This document shows positions 20,711 through 33,630 of a DNA stretch of 64,000 bases, in pieces. Source of the DNA: Siphonodentalium dalli (taxonomy: Eukaryota; Mollusca; Scaphopoda; Gadilida; Siphonodentaliidae); the NCBI GenBank assembly GCA_032622095.1, contig CP136066.1, positions 49,762,911-49,826,910 of the forward strand. The letters run 5' to 3'. Numbering within the stretch: position 1 is the first letter of the stretch; each line of letters opens with the position of its first letter. The notes beneath the pieces were generated by a model that saw nothing but the letters and a program-made list of their open reading frames with translations, was not told the DNA's origin and did no database searches. The translations under genes and the position numbers were made by a program.

Positions 20711-21605
20711 GCTTATAGTCACATTTCAACAAGAAATGAGCAGCACTGTTGAATGTAAGTGAGGCATACAGTACCCTATGCATGTTCCAACTCATAGGAA
20801 CAAAAAGTGTTACTTCGGCTCAAAATGGCCACCAAAATGGCCGCCAAAATATGGAAAGATATTTCCCCAGTGTGCCCTGCTATGGCTTACAAGTTGTGAG
20901 TGATGAATACAATTGGCTATTCTACGTTCTATACATTGAATACTAACATGTCTGATGTAGTGTGATTAATTTTTACTATTGTAACCAAGACATTACCAGA
21001 AAATATTTTCTCTTACAAAAAAAATAAAATTGGCAAACAATCACTTTTCATTTTTTTCATGTAAAATGTAACTATCTTTGGTATGAAATGTATTTATTGT
21101 TTTGATAGATCTTAAAGAAATATTATGGACTTGTTCTGTGAAAGTGATATAGATAGAACGACACAAGTGGGCGAACATGATAACGTTATTGCACGAGTTT
21201 GTTGTGACGCGATGGTAAAACGAGAATCGGAGGTTCGAGTTTTATCTCGCGGGACGACAAACGAGTGCACTAACGTTAACATGTTCACACATCTGTGTTG
21301 TTCTATGCTTATTTCCAACCCTGATTGTTGTAGCTTGTGCTATACTAAAATTTAAGTCTATATTGTTTATTTAATTGAACAAACGTGCGCTTAATGTAGA
21401 CTGTATCTAATAATTTAGTGAAGAAATTGTCTGTTACGGTTGACGTCGCCAATGACGTTGTTGACGTAATCGGTTTGTATTCTTCAAGAACAATACACAA
21501 TTGTTTATTGAACGTTTTGAAATCTTCTGTATTTTGCTGTATTTCGCACAAATAAGCCATCGGGTGTGCAATAAAAATGAGTATTGAGGCGCTGTCGACT
21601 GGATG
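20711..21605. other. No gene seen
   Basis: A GGTTCGAGTTTTATC phrase near 21232 resembles a tRNA B-box. I could not fold a convincing tRNA or find an A-box at the right distance, so a tRNA-derived SINE is only a weak possibility. The frames at 21125-21355 and 21345-21629 are not recognised. Confidence 0.35.
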
Positions 21606-21900
21606 GATGTAGCATTCTACCAACATCACCTAAAAACTCCACTCCATATAAAACCTTGTCCGAACTACGATCAATTGTAAATATTTACTTCTCGATTGGG
21701 ACGCAACTATCGGCGATAAACTAACGAAAATGATTTCGCCATCGAGAATCACTACCTTTAATGAATGTATCAGGATGACGGTGTTTGTTGTCAATTTGGA
21801 TATCATATTTGTAAAAATAACTAGTTTGAGCAAGATTATTGTTTATTTCTAGTTGATCACCCTACCAGAGTGTTTTCACATCACTTTAATTGTGTCACAC
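21606..21900 (+). repeat. Dispersed repeat family R, copy 2
   Basis: Begins ATGTAGCATTCTACCAACAT and continues TCAATTGTAAATATTTACTT, CGGCGATAAACTAACGAAAA, TTTCGCCATCGAGAATCACT, GGATGACGGTGTTTGTTGTC. It ends in GTTTTCACATCACTTTAATT. The block order is the same as at 4393-4761. Confidence 0.75.
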
Positions 21901-23742
21901 TAAGGTGTTTATTGACCAAATTACTCAAGATGGCTTCCAAAATAGCAACTAAATTGGGGACAAGGTTTATTTTTCTCATATATCCGGAACATGATTTTCT
22001 GCTGCTCCGAAAAGGTAGCACAATGCGACTCGCTTGGTTATTAGACATAATATGATAAGAACGTACTACGTTATTCGAAAACTCACTCCATCCAAGGCTA
22101 TGATATGTAAATATACAATTAGATTAGATGAATAATAATTGTACCCGCACAGTTTGATACTTTGAAGTATATTCTCAAGTCGCATGTGCCGGTTTAAATC
22201 CTGTTTCAATGGTGCCGTGTATTTATATTTCACCGACATGTACCGGTATATAACAATTGAATGTATGTTCCACGCACTGTTACTGAAAGCATACATATAA
22301 TTTGGACCTTATTGGTTAAGACATGGATGGCCTTCGTTATAGGTTATAATTTAGGAATACCAGTTACTAAATTATAATACCCTGACACTGTATGTTGTAA
22401 AGAATATACTAATATTATACTATAATAGTATAATACTATGATAGTATGAATGCCATATTATCCTCAAAACACACATTGTGTGAGTCGAGCGTTTGTTTAT
22501 ATACAGCACATAGAGAGTGAGCAATAAGAACAACACTCAACACCGAGGAAATGTGTTTAGGAGACTTATTCGCAGTGACTCATTCAACACCGAAATCTTG
22601 AAAGGTGAGGGTTAGCTAGCGCTATACTGATACGTTATAAACAATTTGGTGGAATTTCTAACCAAAGTTCACTTAATGAATGGGGTATATATGGCGATTA
22701 GTGTTTTGGTTATCTCATACTATTTACATACCGTACTGTTTGTTTACATAACATGGGGTTCATATACATAATTTAGAAATAGCATTTAATACAACTATTA
22801 GTTATTTAAGTCAGGCATTTAGGTTCATTGTATCTGTGTACATCTGGTGGGCTAAGTCCTCATTTTGGAAGATTCGTCAGGACTCTATATATCAGCCATT
22901 TATTAACTCTGAAATATGTTTGTAAAAGTAAAACATAAAGTGATCCAGACAGACTGATGGACAAAACAAACCAAAGCACTGCCACTGATGGTTATTTAAA
23001 CCAAATATCCGGCTACCACCTTTGACCAAAAAAATATTAACAAAATATGTACCATGCAAATTTCCATTGCGAGCTATTTCTGAATGCTGAATAGAACCTG
23101 GTATAAAATTGTCTACTGTGAGGGTTTACGAGCAGATAATTTAACCCATTCACAATACAAACCGTTCATAACACCATGCATACATGGCCTCAATAGCCCG
23201 AAGACGAGTGTGACTCGTCACACAGTAATATTTCAACCAGGCTATACTCATGATTCATTCAATGAACTGGATATTGCATGTACACTTCTGCTACAGTGAT
23301 TGGTACTTGATAGCACTATTGGTGCTAATGATATGATATTATATGCATATCGCGATTCAATTTAGTCTTTTAGACTTGGAAAAATTATTGAAATTTCAGC
23401 ACGCAGTGACGAATGGTGACCTCGTATAATGATAATTTTGTTTCTCATTTATAATAGCATCCTATTCCATACCTAAGCTGAAATAAACACTCTGTAACAA
23501 ATGAATTCGGTACCCGGAGAAGTTCCAAAAAAAAGGCACACTATCAGTTCAGAATATGCATTGCATGTACGCAGCAAAACACAATTAAAATAACTTGAAT
23601 TATAGGTATAAACGGACTGAAATGTAGAAATTACAGTTAGTTTGTACAACCTTCCCCGAAGCAGCATGCAATTTGCCCAAAAGTTCCACAAATAGAGAGC
23701 GCCACTGTGTGGTAGGATTTACATGTCATCATGACATAAACA
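21901..23742. other. No gene seen
   Basis: AT-rich. A cluster of small TATTATACTATAATAGTATA palindromes lies near 22413-22447. No domain-bearing exon was recognised in the short frames. Confidence 0.45.
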
Positions 23743-25166
23743 ACATGTAGATCATGCCATGAATCTCTACTAAAGCTGACGCCCGTAGAGATCATATTCC
23801 ACCTGTACAAAACCCGGGAACTTTTTTTAAGTTTTGACAGGGAACCTTATAAAGTAAAAAAAAATAACATGGGGAATGTACTTCTTTGTTCATACATGTA
23901 CCTGTGGCTTAATGATTTATTCATCGGTACGTGAAGTTCCCAGCTCGATATTACAGAATTGCTTTCGCGTTATGTCGCTTAGGCCAAAGAAAAAAGATTG
24001 TATGTTTTTGGTAACGGAGCGAAAAAATTAGGGTGGGTAGGTACACTGGTAGGTAGGAAATTTTTTGTTTTTAATTTTATTTCGATATTTTTTATCCAGC
24101 TGCAGAAATATTGAACTACATCGACCAAAGTGACATAAAATGCCAACCCGTGTTGTGGGGAAAGTATTACTTGATCAACACAGTGGAAACTGGAAATATA
24201 CATTAAGGTTGATAAAAAAATCAAATTTCATGCTTAGGTATGTTTTTTATTATTCACATACATGACATGTAGCACATTTTCATAAATTTGGCTATAAACT
24301 TGGTAGGAAATTGATGTCACTAACTTTTTATAAGAATTTTACCAATAATACCGCCATTATATATACTGTACTGTACTGTATTTGTATTGTGACGACTACA
24401 TTCCATTGTCTGGGGGGTAGCCAGTACGTCCACCGGGCATGCCTGGTTTTTGGAGACAGTAGCTATACCCCTAACATATGTGGTGATAACCTCTATACAT
24501 GTATATATATATCCACCATGTCTGTTGATAGTGTTCCATAAGTCCCAAACAAGACATAAAGCACTGTAAATTTAGTGTAAAAGCAGACAGGAGATAGTCA
24601 CACTATCAGGAAATTAAAATTGCAAAATGTATGCCCATCAATCCACAACCCATCACACACCTGGGGCCCTTGAGACAGCCGTCAATTCATGGTCACTTTT
24701 CACAGGGATGTGTTAGAAACCATGTGTTTTGCACACTAAAGGTCATCAATATTTATGAGCATTAGTGGTAAAAAACAGTAAATTTTAGAAAATATTGACA
24801 TTTTCTCAAAATATCAATAAAAAGTTTACGGTCGGCGGGTTATTTTTAGGGTCGGTCGATGTACGGAAACATAGTATCTTTTTACTTTGGCCTTACGACA
24901 ATAATTTTCGTGACAGGGAATAAAATTAATACTTATCGCGGAATCGGGTCTCAAAAGTCACGTAAATAATATAATCTCGAGCTGGGAACTTCACTTACCG
25001 ATGAATAAATCATTAAGCAACAGGTATGAACAAAGTACATTCCCCACGTTACTTTATAAGGTTCCCTGTCAAAACTTAAAAAAACTTCCTGGGAATTGAA
25101 AAGGTGGAATATGATCTCTACGGCGTTCTAGCTTTAGTAGAGATTCATGAATCATGGCATGATCTA
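23743..25166. mobile_element. Mutator-like non-autonomous element with TIRs of about 320 bp
   Basis: The left arm (about 23748-24060) and right arm (about 24820-25166) are inverted copies. Paired words include TAGATCATGCCATGAATCTC, GGGAACTT.TTTAAGTTTTGACAGGGAACC, CATTCCCCA..TTACTTTATA (complement), AATGATTTATTCATCGGTA and GTGAAGTTCCCAGCTCGA. The innermost part is a TAGGCCAAAGAAAAAAGAT-like motif. GACATAAACA occurs at 23733-23742 and again at 25167-25176, directly outside the element on the right and five bases from the arm start on the left. This fits the 9-10-bp target duplication of Mutator-type transposons. The middle has no transposase frame; the frame at 25104-25343 lies partly in the right arm. 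Confidence 0.65.
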
Positions 25167-25818
25167 GACATAAACAATCAGCATCCATCTTACTTCTTCT
25201 TAGTCTTACTTGTGTTGATATGTCGTTTGGCACAAGCGTGTCTCCGTGTATTTTATATGTATCCTATTTATGTTACTTTCACAAAACTAGCACTAGTAGT
25301 ATTCACATTCAAATTAAACAAAGCGGAATGTATACACAAATAGTACAATCCTTGAATTCACGTTGTGACAAGTGAGTAGTGTAAACTGGTAAATGTGATC
25401 ACGATTCACGGTATTCACCGGAAATCTGGCCATTAATTAGAATCAGATAATTTTGAACTAACGCCCACTAAATCCACGTTGAAAAGACGAAGCCAGAATA
25501 ATTCCTCACGTCCAAGATGAAGCCTAATTTCATTTCAATTTCAAGGATTTTAATTTTTGTTTTGAGAATTGTCCCGACCTTGTCCTTCACCTTGTTGGAA
25601 TAACCGGAAATGTGTTTTGATTTTTGTTTCCCGGTCTTCGCTAATGACAACTGTTGTTAAGCTTTGGAGTTGGAACAGAGACTGCTGAGAATTGATAAAT
25701 TAGACGCATTTTTGCGATTAAATTCATTCAGTTGATGGCACCTATGATCTAGTTATCTTGCCGAGTTAACTTTCAGTTAATCATTCATTGAAACATGAAC
25801 GGCAATAACAAAGACCTT

Positions 25819-28308
25819 GGTCCGAATCGGCATCTCTGGTTTAGACTAGGTTTTATTCTAGACCAGGTTTAAATCCAGTTTAAGTAGGGTTTAAACTTGG
25901 TTTTACAGTAGTTAAACCAGGTTTATGGGAGTAAAACTGGGTTTTAGCGTACTTAAACCAAGTTTTGTGATAAACTCAGTTTAAGTTGAAACTAGGTTTT
26001 ATTAACGTGATAAAGTTATGGTAATATTACTAATTGTTTGTGGTGAATTGGCTATATAATAATCAGTATAAGCTTAGGTATATATGATTTATACGTACCA
26101 TACGTCTCGCCTCGAACATACACCTTTAAATATACTTTGAAAAAAATTCAAAGTTAAACCACCCTACCCCAGGTTTGACTAAAACCTATTTTTTTGGGTT
26201 TAATTATTCGGCCGATATTTTTCGCCCAATATTGATGTTGTTTCTTCGTGAATATGGGAGTCATTATTTTGAATTGGGGGAGGCGTTTATGCGCGGCCGT
26301 TTGTCACTCAATGTAGATGCAGGAGAGTCTTAGTGGAATTCGGGGAGGCGATGTCGGTACTTATGAGATAAATTCTAACAAAATATGTGCCAGTGTGATG
26401 GGTGATTTCTTGCTATATATGTCTGTATGCAATTCGCTCGTTCGCATGTCGATTTGGCGGCTGAGAGCATGGCGGGATCGGACTGATCAGATTGACACGT
26501 TAGACATGAACATGACTTTTGAAACTGATTCCTTATTCACAAAAAGGTCTCTTTCGGTCAATTTGACGCATGGGTTGGTGGCCCGCCCAAATACCCATCA
26601 GAGGCACCCCGGCCTTCACCCGGGGGAGGGTAACGTTAACCCTGAGGGGGTGGAGTATGGACTATTTTGGAGAACTGTAAGGATTTCGGCCAATTTGTTA
26701 GTATGGGTGGGTGGCTCGCCCCAAATAACCCATAGAAACACCCTACCCCTCACATCCGGGGGGGGGGGGTACCACCGAGGGGGTGAACGTGGGATATGGA
26801 CCATTTTCGAGACTGGTAAGGATTTCGGCCAATTGACGGCATGGATGGATTGCCCGCTCAAATGTCCCATAGAAACAGCCCACCCCTGAATGCTGGGGGA
26901 ACCACCCCAGGAGGTGAAAATGGGATATGGACCATTTTCGAGAACGGTAAGGATTTCGGTCAATTTGACGTCAGCAGTGTGGGTAGCCCGCTCCATCTAC
27001 CCCCTAGAAACACCCTCACCCGGAGGTATACCACCCCGAGGGGTGTGAAATGGGGTATGGACCATTTTCGAGAACGGTGGGTGGCACATCCCAAATGCCC
27101 CCCCATAGAAACACCCCACCCCCACCGGACCCTATTTTCACCCGCTCGGGTAGAACCACCCGCGGTAAGGGTGGGGGTGTTTCTATGACTATATTTGAGG
27201 GCGGGCCGCCCACCAATGACGTCATATTGGCCGAAATCCTTACCGTTCTCGATAACGGTCCATACCCCATTCTATGGGGTATTTGGGGCGGGTCACATAC
27301 ACATGCCGTAATATTGACCAACAGAGGCATGTTTTTGCGAATAATGAATAAAATGCTCCATACCCCATTTTCACCCCATCAGGGTTGTACCCTCCAGGGA
27401 TGAGGGTAGGGTGTCTATATGGGATATTTGGAGCGGGCCACACACCCCTGTCGTCAAATTGGCCGAAATCCTTACCGTTCTCGAACATGGTTCATATCCC
27501 ATCTTCACCCCTCGGGTGGTAACCCACCCCGCCCGGATGTGAGGGGTGGGGTGTTTATATGCGTTATTTGAGGTACCCTTTTCCGGGGTGAGGGTTGGGG
27601 TGTTTCTATTCGGTATTTGGGCGTACCCAATGTCCACCTCCTCTGGCGGGACCCCTCCCCCGGTGAGGGTGGGTAGGGGTGGTTCTATGGTGTATTTTGA
27701 TCGTGCCACCCACTCCTGCTGCCAAATTAATTAGCCTAAATCCTTACCGTCCATACCCCTGTTATCCCGGGGTGAGGGTGATGTTTCTATCGGGTATTAT
27801 GGGCGAGCCACCCTTTCATGCCGTCAAATTCGCCGAATTCCTTCCCGTTCTCAAAAATGGTCCATACCCCATTTTCACCCGTCCGGATGGTACCCCCGGG
27901 GTGGTGGTGTTTCTATGGGGTATTTGTGGCGGTGCCCCACCCATGCCCTCAAGAGATATTTTTGAGTTCCAAAAGTCACGTTCGTCCATGATATTAGATA
28001 ATATCTAACCGTTATACAACAGACCGTGCATTCGTCGTGATTTCTCAAAGCGCACGGGTTATTCCCCTGATTAGGAGATTATATAGCGACAACAGGTCGC
28101 GTGACCGGACAATGAATTGACAAGTAGAGATAATAAACAGAAAGACCACGCCTCCTATTCTTGCAATTGGACAAGTGAGGCCCACAGGTAACGCAATCGA
28201 CCAAATCTATGTCGTCCCAGCGGTGAAGAAAAACTTGGTTTTACTACTAAAACCCAGTTTAAACTGGTAGTTTAAACTAGGTCTAAACTGGAGATGCCGA
28301 TTCGGACC
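25819..28308. mobile_element. TIR-bounded element containing a strand-switching tandem array
   Basis: The left end GGTCCGAATCGGCATCTCTG and the reverse complement of the right end GGTCCGAATCGGCATCTCCA match. Both continue into diverged GTTTAGACTAGGTTT words. The interior 26560-27960 is GC-rich, unlike its surroundings. It contains about 4 units on the left in one orientation (GGTAAGGATTTCGGCCAATT, CCATAGAAACACCC, GGGATATGGACCATTTTCGA) and about 5-6 units on the right in the opposite orientation (TGGCCGAAATCCTTACCGTT, GGGTGTTTCTATGGG). The orientation changes near 27150-27180. No transposase frame was found; frames up to 190 codons inside are consequences of GC-rich repeats. No target duplication was identified. 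The layout recalls Foldback-type elements, by architecture only. Confidence 0.7.
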
Positions 28309-29085
28309 TCAGAGTTTGAAAATGTCAGTTTCAAACACAAACTTGACCAAGTCAGACTCAAACAACGGAAGTCTCAAATCACAGTAAAAGAAGTGTTTTG
28401 GTGACATTTTTCGGTTCGAAACAATATATGAAGTACAATTTTTTATTTAGATCACTCACCTTCTATGTATATAGTGTTCATCTCATCCTTTTGTTGTGTG
28501 ATAATAGGTAATTTGTTGTTGTTGTTAACTGCTAACGCCGAGGTGGTGAGTTCTGTATTTGAACTACAAGGCTTTGCAACAACCATGTCTATACAACGTC
28601 AAATCTGATTGGTTAAGATAGACAATCTGACCAATAGGAAAATCGTTTTTATTGCGCCTTTCATTTAAGAGAGCGCCACTTTACGTTACGTTAAGCGCGT
28701 GCTCTGATACTATTCTCAGGTAACGTGAACTATATATAGAACACAATAATACAGCTTCATAGGTATACGGATCTCATGCGCGTTACCGTCATGAAAACTT
28801 TCGCGAAATCTGATTAAGTTTTCTATTAGTTAATCGACTGACAACTAAATATTCTATTCTGGTTGTCCCAGTACTTTATACGGCATGATTTATTTTGAAG
28901 TATGCAGTGTAGAATTGTTCCGAAAACGTCTTTTGGGCTTCTGATCATGTTTTGGAAGGGAAATGGACAGAACATTGAAACGGAACTGAGAGGGACCATA
29001 ATATATGGCTACCCTAGCATCAATATTGATCAGCCATTGTCGGGAAAATCGTTTAATATTTCCTCCATTGTGCATACAATCCAAA
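28309..29085. other. No gene seen
   Basis: Ordinary AT-rich DNA after the TIR-bounded element. The overlapping 75-codon frames on both strands near 28890-29129 are complementary shadows without a domain. Confidence 0.45.
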
Positions 29086-29720
29086 CAATCACTCATATGG
29101 GCATAAACACCACCCATATGCCAATATAGTCGCTTGCTTTATACACATACAGCTCACACATGACCGCACATTCATACTTGTGTATACCCATGCACACCAT
29201 ACATGACCATGTATCCATCAATTACACTGTAGGCACACCAAGTATACTTCCTACACCTGACACACGATCATATCGTCACTCTCTGAATACATATTCATCA
29301 CATGCATGATCACACAATAACTGTATACCTATTTACCTCACCATTGGCCATGCAGTCACTCCCTGATTAGCTATTCCCACACCATGGCCAAATAACCACT
29401 CAATATATGCATATATACCCACCCATGACCACCGAGTCACCCCATGAATACATATGCACATCACCAATGTCACATAGCCACTCGCTTTATACAATACCCC
29501 TCATAACCATGCATCACACTACCTGCACACCAGGTAACATCCTGGACCTGACCCATGACCATACATTCACTCCCTGTATACCGATTCACCATGCTCATGA
29601 TCATAGTCACTACTTGTATACATATTCACCTCACCATTTACCATACGGTAACTCCTTGTATATGCGAATTAGCCACTCAAAATATACATTTACACCCCAC
29701 CCAATGTCGTTGCCACCTCC
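29086..29720. repeat. C/A-rich, G-poor degenerate minisatellite
   Basis: Degenerate units of the type ACATATTCACCTCACCATT, CATGACCATACATTCACTC and TCCCTGTATACATATTCAC recur through the segment. The + strand is strongly depleted in G compared with both flanks. The 122-codon frame at 29407-29775, rich in His, Thr and Pro, follows from this composition. Confidence 0.65.
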
Positions 29721-30204
29721 TATGTACGGTGTCAAATGTTCAACGTGGAGGTGTCACCCTGGGTCTATGTTATAATGTATAATTAGATATGAGAACTGTT
29801 TTGTGCAATTAGATGGTGCATAACCGAATGGGAAATATCACTAACCATGTTGTAACGAAATTCCGGACAAAAACATTATAATATATAAACAAATACGCAT
29901 GTGTTACTAAATATCATCAAGTGTTTATAAAATTGCTTCTCAAAGTTGGATTTCCCATGTTCTTTTTTGAACGCTCGTGAGTGACCTTTGATCAGCAGTT
30001 TCGAGTCTGGTTAAGCAATTAATCAACGACAATTAGGTTTCGTGCGAGTGTCAATTACACAGTAGCTGGAATTGAGACTTATGTTCAGTTATACATAATG
30101 GAGATTTCCAATGACTTGGAATGTTAATGAGTAATGGTATGTCTCACTTAGATAAAACAGTTCTGCTCGTTCATTGTTGAAATATGACTAGATTCCCAAT
30201 CGCT

Positions 30205-30595
30205 ATTTTTTGTGAAATTTTATACCGCGTTCTGTAAAATCAAAATTGTTGAGGGATCGGAAGGGGCTAGACCCCAAATAATTACTTATTTCATTGCCCC
30301 GGTGATCAGTTAATATAGAAATACAAAATACAGTCACTATTAACAACCAGTGCCAAACAGCAGAAACTGATCTAGAAGATATTAGTGAAAAGGCGTCATA
30401 TTTTCCACATCGGGCGGTCATTTTAGCGTCCATTTTGAATATATGAAATTTATTCATACTATACATTGTGATTTCTCAGTTGTGAGTAGAATAACATATC
30501 GCACGACATAAAACCTCGTAAACTTCCTGAGCAAGTGCGAATTAAAATTTACAATATTCAATTGTGGCCGCCATCTTGGATTCAATGACCGATAA
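30205..30595 (-). repeat. Dispersed repeat with GATGGCCGCC words, copy 2 (inverted)
   Basis: Reverse-complement counterpart of 20326-20710: ATACCGCGTTCTGTAAAATC, GAGGGATCGGAAGGGGCTAG, AAACTGATCTAGAAGATATT, AAACTTCCTGAGCAAGTGCG and GTGGCCGCCATCTTGG appear in the order expected for an inverted copy. Confidence 0.8.
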
Positions 30596-30777
30596 CTCCT
30601 GAAAGCCACAATAGCCAGAAGGCAAACAACCGGCATATTGGAGGACTGAGATAGCATAACCACCAAAAATCCGCGTGGGGTCTGCACGCAGCTCAAGCTC
30701 TATTAAGGATAAAGCCAACATTTAGGATACAAACAAGTGTTTAGTCATGCGTATTTATAACATGAACGATCGAGAAG

Positions 30778-32142
30778 TCTACATATATATTTGCGAATGT
30801 CTGTCTGTCTGTGTTGTATATAAATTCACAGGGACCATCTAGATAACAACAGAGGGGTCTATTTGGTGTACTTTTTTGTGAGAAAGATAATGGTGTGGGT
30901 TTTCTAAATTGACGCTGTTGTTGGAGGGGCAGTAACAACTTGTCGCCGATTTCCACCAAACTTATATATCATCTCCATGATATGAGGAATCTGATGGTGT
31001 GGTTTATATATGTCAAAAGTGGTGCCATTTGAGTCAGGGGTACACGGAAGAGGAGAGGGGCACAATAATTGATAAACCTGTTTAGCGCCGATTTCCACAA
31101 AATTGATAAACATTTTTCACCATGAACCGAGGAATATAATCGTGTGATTTCAAGATGGCAAAAGTGGCGCCATTTGAGTCAGGGGTGCACGGAAGGGAGA
31201 TGGGTACCAAAATTGATAAAACATTTTAACGCCGATTTCCATAAAATTGATACCCATTCTTTTCCGTGATTCGAGAAAACGGACGGAAGGCAACAGAATT
31301 GATACACATTATTTTGTCGCCGATTTCTTTCCAACTAAACTTAATTACATAAATGCTCCTTGCAACGAGGAATCTAAAGTTTAAAATTTCGTGAGTGGTG
31401 GCGTCAGGGATTGTGGTTAGTGGGGGCATCATACTGGGTACACATGTTCTCACTGATTATCAACAAACGTATATGTAGGCCTGCAATGAGTCTGATGGCA
31501 CATGTGGTTTAATGTTTTCAAATCAGTGTCATGCGTTAGGGATGGATAGCTATAAGCACCATAATTGACATAACCGCGTTGTTACCGAAATTTGCTTTTT
31601 AATTAGCACCCGCATGCTATACAAGGGATCTAATGGTGTGGTATATACATATCAATGTGGCGAACTTTGACTTAGGAGTGGGTAGTGATACCAACATTTA
31701 TTAAAAATAAAACTTTATTGCTAATTGAAAACCGTATAAAATGCTTGGTTCTTTTACAGACGTAGATTGTCAATTTAGTGACTGAATTGGATGAGTGAGT
31801 ATACTCAGGCATTACGGATTCTGGAAGAATGTGGAAATCATATACTACCGAGACTACCGAGAATACAACCACGTTGATTATACCATTTAAAAATATATAC
31901 ATGTATACAACGTCTGAAATATTATCGATAGTGAATATCCACTTCTTAGCTCCGGACAAACGGTGCAATCATTCCGACCACGTGAGTCCTGCAATTAATG
32001 AATGTATATGAATAATAGTTTGTGATGCTTTGAACTTTGTGAAACAACTACTTTTAGCAAATAGTTCTCTATTCTCATCAAATGTCCCCAGTGAAACGTT
32101 CCGCATCAATTTAGCCTGGGTAACTCCGAGGCACTCTGCTAC
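30778..32142 (+). mobile_element. HINE/Helentron-like element with internal tandem repeats
   Basis: The head TCTACATATATATTTGCGAA with a GTCTGTCTGTCTG microsatellite is followed by about five diverged units of 140-150 bp. Each contains GCCGATTTCCACCAAA, GAGGAATCTAATGGTGTG, CAAAAGTGGCGCCATTTGAG and TCAGGGGTGCACGG. The tail reads CTATTCTCATCAAATGTCCC, then CGCATCAATTTAGCCTGGGT. The same head, units and tail occur in the larger element at 37373-39562. Noncoding. Confidence 0.7.
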
Positions 32143-33365
32143 ATGTATATATTATAAATATATATGACGCTATATATATATGAGGAATGCATACACCCGA
32201 AGACAAAGAAAAAGGAAGAAAAACACTTTCGCCCAAAACGGTATCTGAGTATCAACATGTTAAGAAAGATCCACCACATATCTTTATGGTCAAGTATAAA
32301 TAATGCGCGGAATTGAAATGCTGGTGTCAGCCGCCGACTAAAGACTATCCACGTTGAAGTATGCGCATAGCTTTTAACTGCAAGCCAGAGTCATTCTTGA
32401 GTTGACAGCACATGTCAACTGTGTGCCAATACGGGCACATATAACTCTTAAGACTATCAGAACGGTTTGATTATTTAATTATAACAAAGTCAATAATGTT
32501 CAATCATCGGCATCTGGGTTCCTCCTAGTCGGGTTTATCTTCCTGTCGTCTGCTCGGTTTATGGTCTTCTTCTGTCTTCATATGTTGGGCGTGCCTGCTT
32601 GTCGTTTACTCGGTTGAGTTCCGGTTGAGTTTGTCTCCTGTCGTCTGCTCTTCTTCTTCCGTCGGCGCATCAGTGGGACGTTGTTAGAACCACAAGAATC
32701 ATAATGTTTACCTTGCGTTTTCGTCCATGCTTTCAGCTGCTTTTCCTGGCGTCCGAGAATTTTTGGTAACTGCTGTGTGGTCAGATAGAACTGGTTGTCG
32801 GGTCTCGAATCGTCCGCGTTCAAATACAGGGACGGCATTATTCCGGCTCGGTTCGCATTTCATGGTACGTTAATTGGGGCGTTCCTATGCTAACCAGGCG
32901 GAGTAGTTTTCCTGTGTGCTCTTTAGACTCTTCTTCCTATCCATCACGCTGCGTTAGGTTTCAGTAGTTTTTCCTGGCGAAGTATCTGGTCGCGCTAATC
33001 CCAAGATCGTTCTGTTTACTTCCCAATTATCTTCCTATGTATGTGTCGGACATGGGTACTGCAAGGACGTCCGCTAATCTGTTTTGATGTCCAGTATTTC
33101 GCAATCTAGATGTGGTCAACAGTGGCGCTGATATGTGTGGTAATCGAGCGGCCCCGCGACTTAGAGATTGTCTGTTTTCTTCCCGGGTTGAAAGTTATGT
33201 CCCTGGGGTTGTCTTGGCACAACTGTAGTGTCATGGATGTTTTGAATGTAGCTAAAACACTCCGTGTTCAGTTGTAGCTATCGAATTTCCACATAAGCTG
33301 TCTTCACAAACACCGTGAGTATACAAGCCGAGTGATAGGTTTTTCAATTCACAGATTTTTTTTAG
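32143..33365. other. Unassigned; Ser/Lys/Arg-rich minus-strand frame at 32578-32838
   Basis: The - strand frame at 32578-32838 (86 codons) encodes ADDSRPDNQFYLTTQQLPKI, then a basic tail MRRRKKKSRRQETNSTGTQP. It shows no family I know. Its + complement carries repeated CCTGTCGTCTGCTC phrases (32537, 32637), so the basic tail may come from a short repetition. The higher GC of 32500-33250 compared with its flanks suggests a transposon remnant. No RT, transposase or gag motif could be confirmed. Confidence 0.3.
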
Positions 33366-33434
33366 GCCAATGCATTCTCTTATATATGCGAGGCGACCTA
33401 TGGTCGACTCGCATATATAAGAGAATGCATTGGC
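33366..33434. repeat. 69-bp near-perfect palindrome, copy 1
   Basis: GCCAATGCATTCTCTTATAT plus ATGCGAG (27 bp) is mirrored exactly by CTCGCATATATAAGAG plus AATGCATTGGC. The centre GCGACCTATGGTCGA pairs further as CGACC-TAT-GGTCG with one G/A mismatch. The whole is a stem of about 33 bp with a 3-nt loop. It is followed by ACAGGGCATAACTGTAACTA TCACAATG, which is repeated with copy 2. Confidence 0.97.
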
Positions 33435-33561
33435 ACAGGGCATAACTGTAACTATCACAATGTGGTCAAGGAGCCGGTTCCAATGATATCCATATTTGTA
33501 TGGTTCTATTGAGACAGACCGAAGATATTTTTTAACAATTTTATAATTTGTAATGTGTTAA

Positions 33562-33630
33562 GCCAATGCATTCTCTTATATATGCGAGGCGACCTATGGT
33601 CGACTCGCATATATAAGAGAATGCATTGGC
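33562..33630. repeat. 69-bp near-perfect palindrome, copy 2
   Basis: Identical by eye to 33366-33434, with the same 28-bp downstream flank (33631-33658), giving a 97-bp direct duplication with a 196-bp period. The upstream flanks differ (TTTTTTTAG and GTGTTAA), and the sequence between the copies is unique. See the findings for interpretations. Confidence 0.97.

Noticed and set aside
21225-21260. tRNA gene or tRNA-derived SINE suggested by GGTTCGAGTTTTATC
   Set aside because: No cloverleaf could be formed and no A-box at proper distance was found.
26317-28008. Many frames of 80-190 codons on both strands
   Set aside because: They fall in a GC-rich, stop-poor inverted tandem array and repeat the same phrases; no transposase or host domain.
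32578-32838. Basic Ser/Arg-rich minus-strand frame as a nuclear protein gene
   Set aside because: The basic part overlaps short repeated CCTGTCGTCTGCTC text and there is no recognisable domain or splice context; left as unassigned.
33366-33630. CRISPR-like reading of the two palindromic repeats
   Set aside because: Only two copies, no spacer series, eukaryotic context.
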